Both the position numbers and the translations under genes were made by a program. Below are positions 40,230-42,696 of a DNA stretch of 42,696 nucleotides, piece after piece. Numbering within the stretch: the first letter of the stretch is position 1; every line of letters starts with the position of its first letter. Origin of the DNA: an uncultured Bacteroidales bacterium (GTDB taxonomy: Bacteria; Bacteroidota; Bacteroidia; Bacteroidales; Paludibacteraceae); the NCBI GenBank assembly GCA_902774075.1, contig CACYGT010000004.1, forward strand, positions 1 to 42,696, given 5' to 3'. The notes below the pieces were generated by a model. It was not told the DNA's origin. It did not search any database and saw only the letters and a list, made by a program, of their open reading frames with translations.

Positions 40230-41405
40230 ATGACACAACAGGAATTATTAGCCATCAAGCAGCGGTTCGGTATCATCGGTAGCAGTCCGCTGTTGAATAG
40301 AAATATCGAGGTAGCGGTGCAAGTTGCCCGCACCGATCTGAGTGTACTCATCACCGGCGAGTCCGGTGTGGGTAAGGAGCATTTCCCCAAGATCATCCAC
40401 GCCTATTCGGCCCGCAAGCACGGACCGTATTTCGCCGTCAACTGCGGCGCTATCCCGGAGGGAACGATCGACTCCGAGCTCTTTGGGCACGAGAAAGGTG
40501 CTTTCACCGACGCCAAGAACGAGCACAAGGGCTATTTTGAGATCGCCGACGGTGGTACCCTCTTCTTGGACGAGGTGGGTGAACTGCCGCTGCAGACGCA
40601 GGTACGTCTGTTGCGTGTGCTGGAGACGGGCGAGTTCCTGCGTATGGGCTCGAGTCAGGTGCGTAAGACCAACGTGCGTGTGGTAGCGGCGACGAACCTC
40701 AACATGCGGCAGGCCATCGACGACGGGCGTTTTCGCGAGGACCTCTATTACCGTCTCAATACGGTAGAGATACGCGTACCTGCGCTTCGTGAGCGCAAAG
40801 AAGATATACCGCTGCTGTTCCGTAAGTTCGCTGTGGATTTCTGCAACCGCTACCAGATGCCGCCTTTGTCGCTCAACGAAGAGGCGACGCGGCTCCTGCG
40901 GGAGTGCTACTGGCGCGGCAACATACGCCAACTCAAGAACCTCGCCGAGCAGATAGCCGTCATCGAACTGGACCACCAGATCAACGCGGACACGCTGCGT
41001 AAGTACCTTCCGAAGGAAGAGAACCAGCAGGGCATCGTCCTGCGCGCACCGAAACAGGAGACAGGCAAGGACTACTCCCACGAGATAGGCATCCTCTATA
41101 ACATGGTCATGCAGAACAAGAAAGACCTCGAGGAACTGAGGGCGCTCTTGGAGAACAAAAGTCGGGATACCGCGATACCGGTATACCGGGATCCCGAAGA
41201 ACCGACAGCCGCCCCTTCCCGCGAAGCGGAGGATATCCTGCCCGACGAAGATCTCGAGCCTCAGAGTCTGCGCGTCGATGAGAGCGAGAAAGAGTTGATC
41301 CGCCGGGCCCTCGAGCTCTCCGGCGGTAACCGCAAAGAGGCCGCTATGCGCCTCGGCTTCTCCGAACGTACCCTCTACCGCAAAATCAAAGAATATGGCA
41401 TGTAA
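40230..41405 (+). CDS. Sigma-54-interacting transcriptional activator, no receiver domain
   Basis: AAA+ enhancer-binding protein of 391 residues that lacks an N-terminal sensor or receiver domain; the ATPase begins almost at the N-terminus. Walker A GESGVGK at 43-49 and Walker B LFLDEVGELP with Asp114-Glu115. The loop that contacts sigma-54 reads GAFTDA at 90-95 instead of GAFTGA. REDLYYRLNTVEIRVPALRERKEDIP supplies sensor and arginine-finger positions. WRGNIRQLKNLAEQI is the usual C-terminal AAA+ segment. A Fis-type helix-turn-helix closes it (GGNRKEAAMRLGFSERTLYRKIKEYG). Bacteroidota homologues have the same short form and are found just upstream of lptE. It overlaps lptE by 11 bases. Confidence 0.93.
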   Translation: MTQQELLAIKQRFGIIGSSPLLNRNIEVAVQVARTDLSVLITGESGVGKEHFPKIIHAYSARKHGPYFAVNCGAIPEGTIDSELFGHEKGAFTDAKNEHKGYFEIADGGTLFLDEVGELPLQTQVRLLRVLETGEFLRMGSSQVRKTNVRVVAATNLNMRQAIDDGRFREDLYYRLNTVEIRVPALRERKEDIPLLFRKFAVDFCNRYQMPPLSLNEEATRLLRECYWRGNIRQLKNLAEQIAVIELDHQINADTLRKYLPKEENQQGIVLRAPKQETGKDYSHEIGILYNMVMQNKKDLEELRALLENKSRDTAIPVYRDPEEPTAAPSREAEDILPDEDLEPQSLRVDESEKELIRRALELSGGNRKEAAMRLGFSERTLYRKIKEYGM

Positions 41406-41904
41406 GTCTCACATATTGCTGGTAGCGCTTTCGCTGCTTTTGTCCTCTTGCAGTATCAGCTATAAATTCAACGGTGCGAACATCAACTACCAGACTACGC
41501 ACTCGATCTCCATCGCGGACTTCCCCAACAACGCCCCGCTGGTCAACCCCTCGCTGAGCATCTCGCTGACCGAGGCGATACAGGATATCTTCGCCCGCCA
41601 GACCCGTCTGCAGGTACTGCGTAAAGGCGGTGACCTCGAGCTCGAAGGCGAGATAGTAGGGTACGACATCACCCAGGGCGCTATCTCCGCCAACAGCTAC
41701 GCCTCGGAGAGCAAACTGACGATCCGCGTCACCGTTCATTTTACGAACAACATCTACCCCGAGGAGTCGTTCGACAAGACCTATTCGACCTATCAGACTT
41801 TCGACGCCAGCCGCCTCCTGTCTGACGTTCAGGACGAGTTATGCGCCATCATGGTTGCCGAAATAGCGGAGAATATTTACAACGATACCGTCGCTAAATG
41901 GTAA
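41395..41904 (+). CDS. lptE: LPS-assembly lipoprotein LptE
   Basis: Outer-membrane lipoprotein that plugs the LptD barrel for LPS insertion. Signal peptide with lipobox LLSSC (lipidated Cys19). The mature part starts SISYKFNGANINYQTTHSISIADFPN, a Bacteroidota LptE pattern, with LVNPSLSISLTEAIQDIF, then LELEGEIVGYDITQGAIS and VTVHFTNNIYPEESFDKTYSTYQTFDAS. It ends ENIYNDTVAKW, as in homologues. Length 169. It overlaps the sigma-54 activator gene by 11 bases and is followed by secG. Confidence 0.93.
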   Translation: MACKSHILLVALSLLLSSCSISYKFNGANINYQTTHSISIADFPNNAPLVNPSLSISLTEAIQDIFARQTRLQVLRKGGDLELEGEIVGYDITQGAISANSYASESKLTIRVTVHFTNNIYPEESFDKTYSTYQTFDASRLLSDVQDELCAIMVAEIAENIYNDTVAKW

Positions 41905-41918
41905 AAAATACAAAAATA

Positions 41919-41950
41919 TTTGCGTATATCAAATTTTTGTAGTACCTTTG
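41919..41950 (+). promoter_or_regulatory. Promoter of secG
   Basis: TTTG (41919-41922), 20-base spacer, TACCTTTG (41943-41950). The extended -33 reads TTTGCGTATATCA. The leader of about 100 bases contains the 25-bp dispersed repeat and AAATTTGAAA runs. Confidence 0.82.
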
Positions 41951-41999
41951 CAGCCGATTTTGTGAAAAGCAATCATAAATTTGAAAATTCGCTTGCGAG

Positions 42000-42024
42000 T
42001 AATCGTGCCCTTTAGGGCTAAGAA
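42000..42024 (-). repeat. 25-bp dispersed inverted repeat, copy B (secG leader)
   Basis: Exact reverse complement of 6258-6282, with the palindromic core GCCCTTTAGGGC. It lies in the secG leader, 29 bases before the start codon, next to runs of CATAAAT and AAATTTGAAA. Confidence 0.9.
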
Positions 42025-42053
42025 ATCATAAATCATAAATTTGAAATAAAAGT

Positions 42054-42365
42054 ATGTACATCTTTTTAACTATCTTAATTGTTATCGCCGCTATCCTTTT
42101 GACGCTGTTGGTGTTGGTACAGAATAGCAAAGGCGGTGGACTCGCTGCAGGTTTTGCAAGCGGCAACCAAGTGATGGGTGCTCCGAGAACAGCGGACTTC
42201 CTGGAGAAAGCAACCTGGACGCTCGTAGCGCTGATCGTTGTTTTCAGCATCGCAGCTGTTGGTTTCAGCAAAGGTCAACAGGCCGCAACTGACGAGCAGT
42301 CGGCGATCCAGGTAGAAGAAGTTGCTCCGGCTCCCGCCGCTGAACTGCCTGCCGAAGCTGAGTAA
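42054..42365 (+). CDS. secG: Preprotein translocase subunit SecG
   Basis: Small inner-membrane subunit of the SecYEG channel. Two transmembrane helices: FLTILIVIAAILLTLLVLVQ (residues about 4-23) and WTLVALIVVFSIAAVGF (about 55-71). They are separated by the conserved NSKGGGLAAGFASGNQVMGAPRTADFLEKAT loop. The C-terminal tail is Ala/Glu/Pro-rich and acidic (EVAPAPAAELPAEAE), as in many Bacteroidota SecG. Length 103. A 7-bp tandem array and a terminator follow. Confidence 0.95.
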   Translation: MYIFLTILIVIAAILLTLLVLVQNSKGGGLAAGFASGNQVMGAPRTADFLEKATWTLVALIVVFSIAAVGFSKGQQAATDEQSAIQVEEVAPAPAAELPAEAE

Positions 42366-42366
42366 G

Positions 42367-42401
42367 CGGTTACGGGTTACCGGTTACCGGTTACGGGTTA
42401 G
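42367..42401 (+). repeat. 7-bp tandem array after secG
   Basis: Five consecutive 7-bp units of the form (C/G)GGTTAC (CGGTTAC, GGGTTAC, CGGTTAC, CGGTTAC, GGGTTAG). They start one base after the secG stop codon and end right before the terminator stem. Confidence 0.88.
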
Positions 42402-42403
42402 AG

Positions 42404-42433
42404 AAAGGGCCTCTCGAAAGAGAGACCCTTTTT
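42404..42433. terminator. Terminator after secG, probably bidirectional
   Basis: AAAGGG-C-CTCTC, GAAA tetraloop, GAGAG-A-CCCTTT: a stem of 11 pairs with one C-A mismatch, followed by TTTG. A further small inverted repeat, GTAATCG/CGATTAC (42440-42458), overlaps the stop of the opposing gene. Confidence 0.85.
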
Positions 42434-42454
42434 GTAACGGTAATCGAGGATCGA

Positions 42455-42696
42455 TTACTCACCGGTGACGGCTGCCTTGGCGAGCTTCCAGAGGTAGGAC
42501 TTCCAGGTCTTTGCGCCACCCGGCTGGTCTTTCTGCGCCAAGTAGTTGACTTGGTCTTGGGTCAGCGTTGCGAGGTTTTTCGCGCGGGTATTCACCCACT
42601 CCAGACGCTCGGTAAAGAGCGTACGGATCTCGATCTCGTGATCGGAAACAGGAGTGCTGCGGTCATACGCATTCGCCTTGCGAATGTAAAGACGCG
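42455..42696 (-). CDS. Unidentified protein, C-terminal part (5' partial)
   Basis: The minus strand stays open from the window edge for 80 codons to a TAA at 42457-42455; the start lies outside. The visible part includes RKANAYDRSTPVSDHEIEI, RTLFTERLEWVNTRAKN, LTQDQVNYLAQKDQPGG and a C-terminal YLWKLAKAAVTGE. It is soluble-looking, with no signal or membrane segment. I do not recognise the family. Codon use resembles neighbours, and it converges on secG with a shared terminator, which supports a real gene. Confidence 0.6.
   Translation of the reverse strand, partial: RLYIRKANAYDRSTPVSDHEIEIRTLFTERLEWVNTRAKNLATLTQDQVNYLAQKDQPGGAKTWKSYLWKLAKAAVTGE

Overview
The window is chromosomal DNA from a member of the Bacteroidota, most likely order Bacteroidales. 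The evidence is a PorP-GldK-GldL-GldM-GldN type IX secretion operon, a SusC/SusD pair with pectin-degrading enzymes, the phylum-specific promoter pattern TTTG-N20-TAnnTTTG, YbeY with the HGxLHLxGxxD form of its motif, and small families such as DUF2795, DUF3098 and DUF4924. Genus cannot be fixed from sequence alone. Genes are densely packed, with many 1-17 base overlaps, and no gene-free stretch reaches 300 bases.

Layout. 1-727: end of a succinate dehydrogenase/fumarate reductase iron-sulfur subunit and its terminator. 736-4466 (minus): Sel1-like protein, unknown protein, ybeY and an SpmA/SpmB-like membrane protein. 4527-6218 (plus): methyltransferase, cobalamin adenosyltransferase, DUF2795 protein. 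6291-19827 (plus): a run of tightly spaced genes, porP-gldKLMN-ftsX-DUF3098-uppP-truB-queA-ung-polA and an SGNH hydrolase/HMA fusion. 19945-20039: tRNA-Gln and its terminator. 20177-25454 (plus): bL25, pth, S4 protein, DUF4924, nth, recA and an FAD oxidoreductase. 25586-26260 (minus): a small secreted protein with a type IX sorting-like C-terminus. 26463-34897: pectin locus, with GH28 on plus and PL1-susD-susC on minus. 35059-40097 (minus): wza-wzc-topB. 40230-42365 (plus): sigma-54 activator, lptE, secG. 42455-end (minus): a partial unknown gene.

How it fits together. The type IX machinery exports proteins to the surface, and one probable cargo is encoded here. LptE, SecG, UppP and Wza/Wzc serve envelope and polysaccharide assembly. 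SusCD with the lipoprotein PL1 and the secreted GH28 form a minimal homogalacturonan-utilisation locus. Ung, PolA, Nth and RecA cover DNA repair.

The most unusual signals are non-coding: an extended -33 promoter element shared by about eight promoters; three unrelated promoters with an identical 23-base core; a perfect palindrome centred on the recA -33 box; two ~100-bp copies of a dispersed element built on an 11-bp tandem array; a 25-bp inverted dispersed repeat in two leaders; and a 7-bp array inside a coding gene that could cause frameshifting. Among proteins, PolA has lost nearly all of its proofreading domain, and an SGNH hydrolase is fused to a heavy-metal-binding domain.
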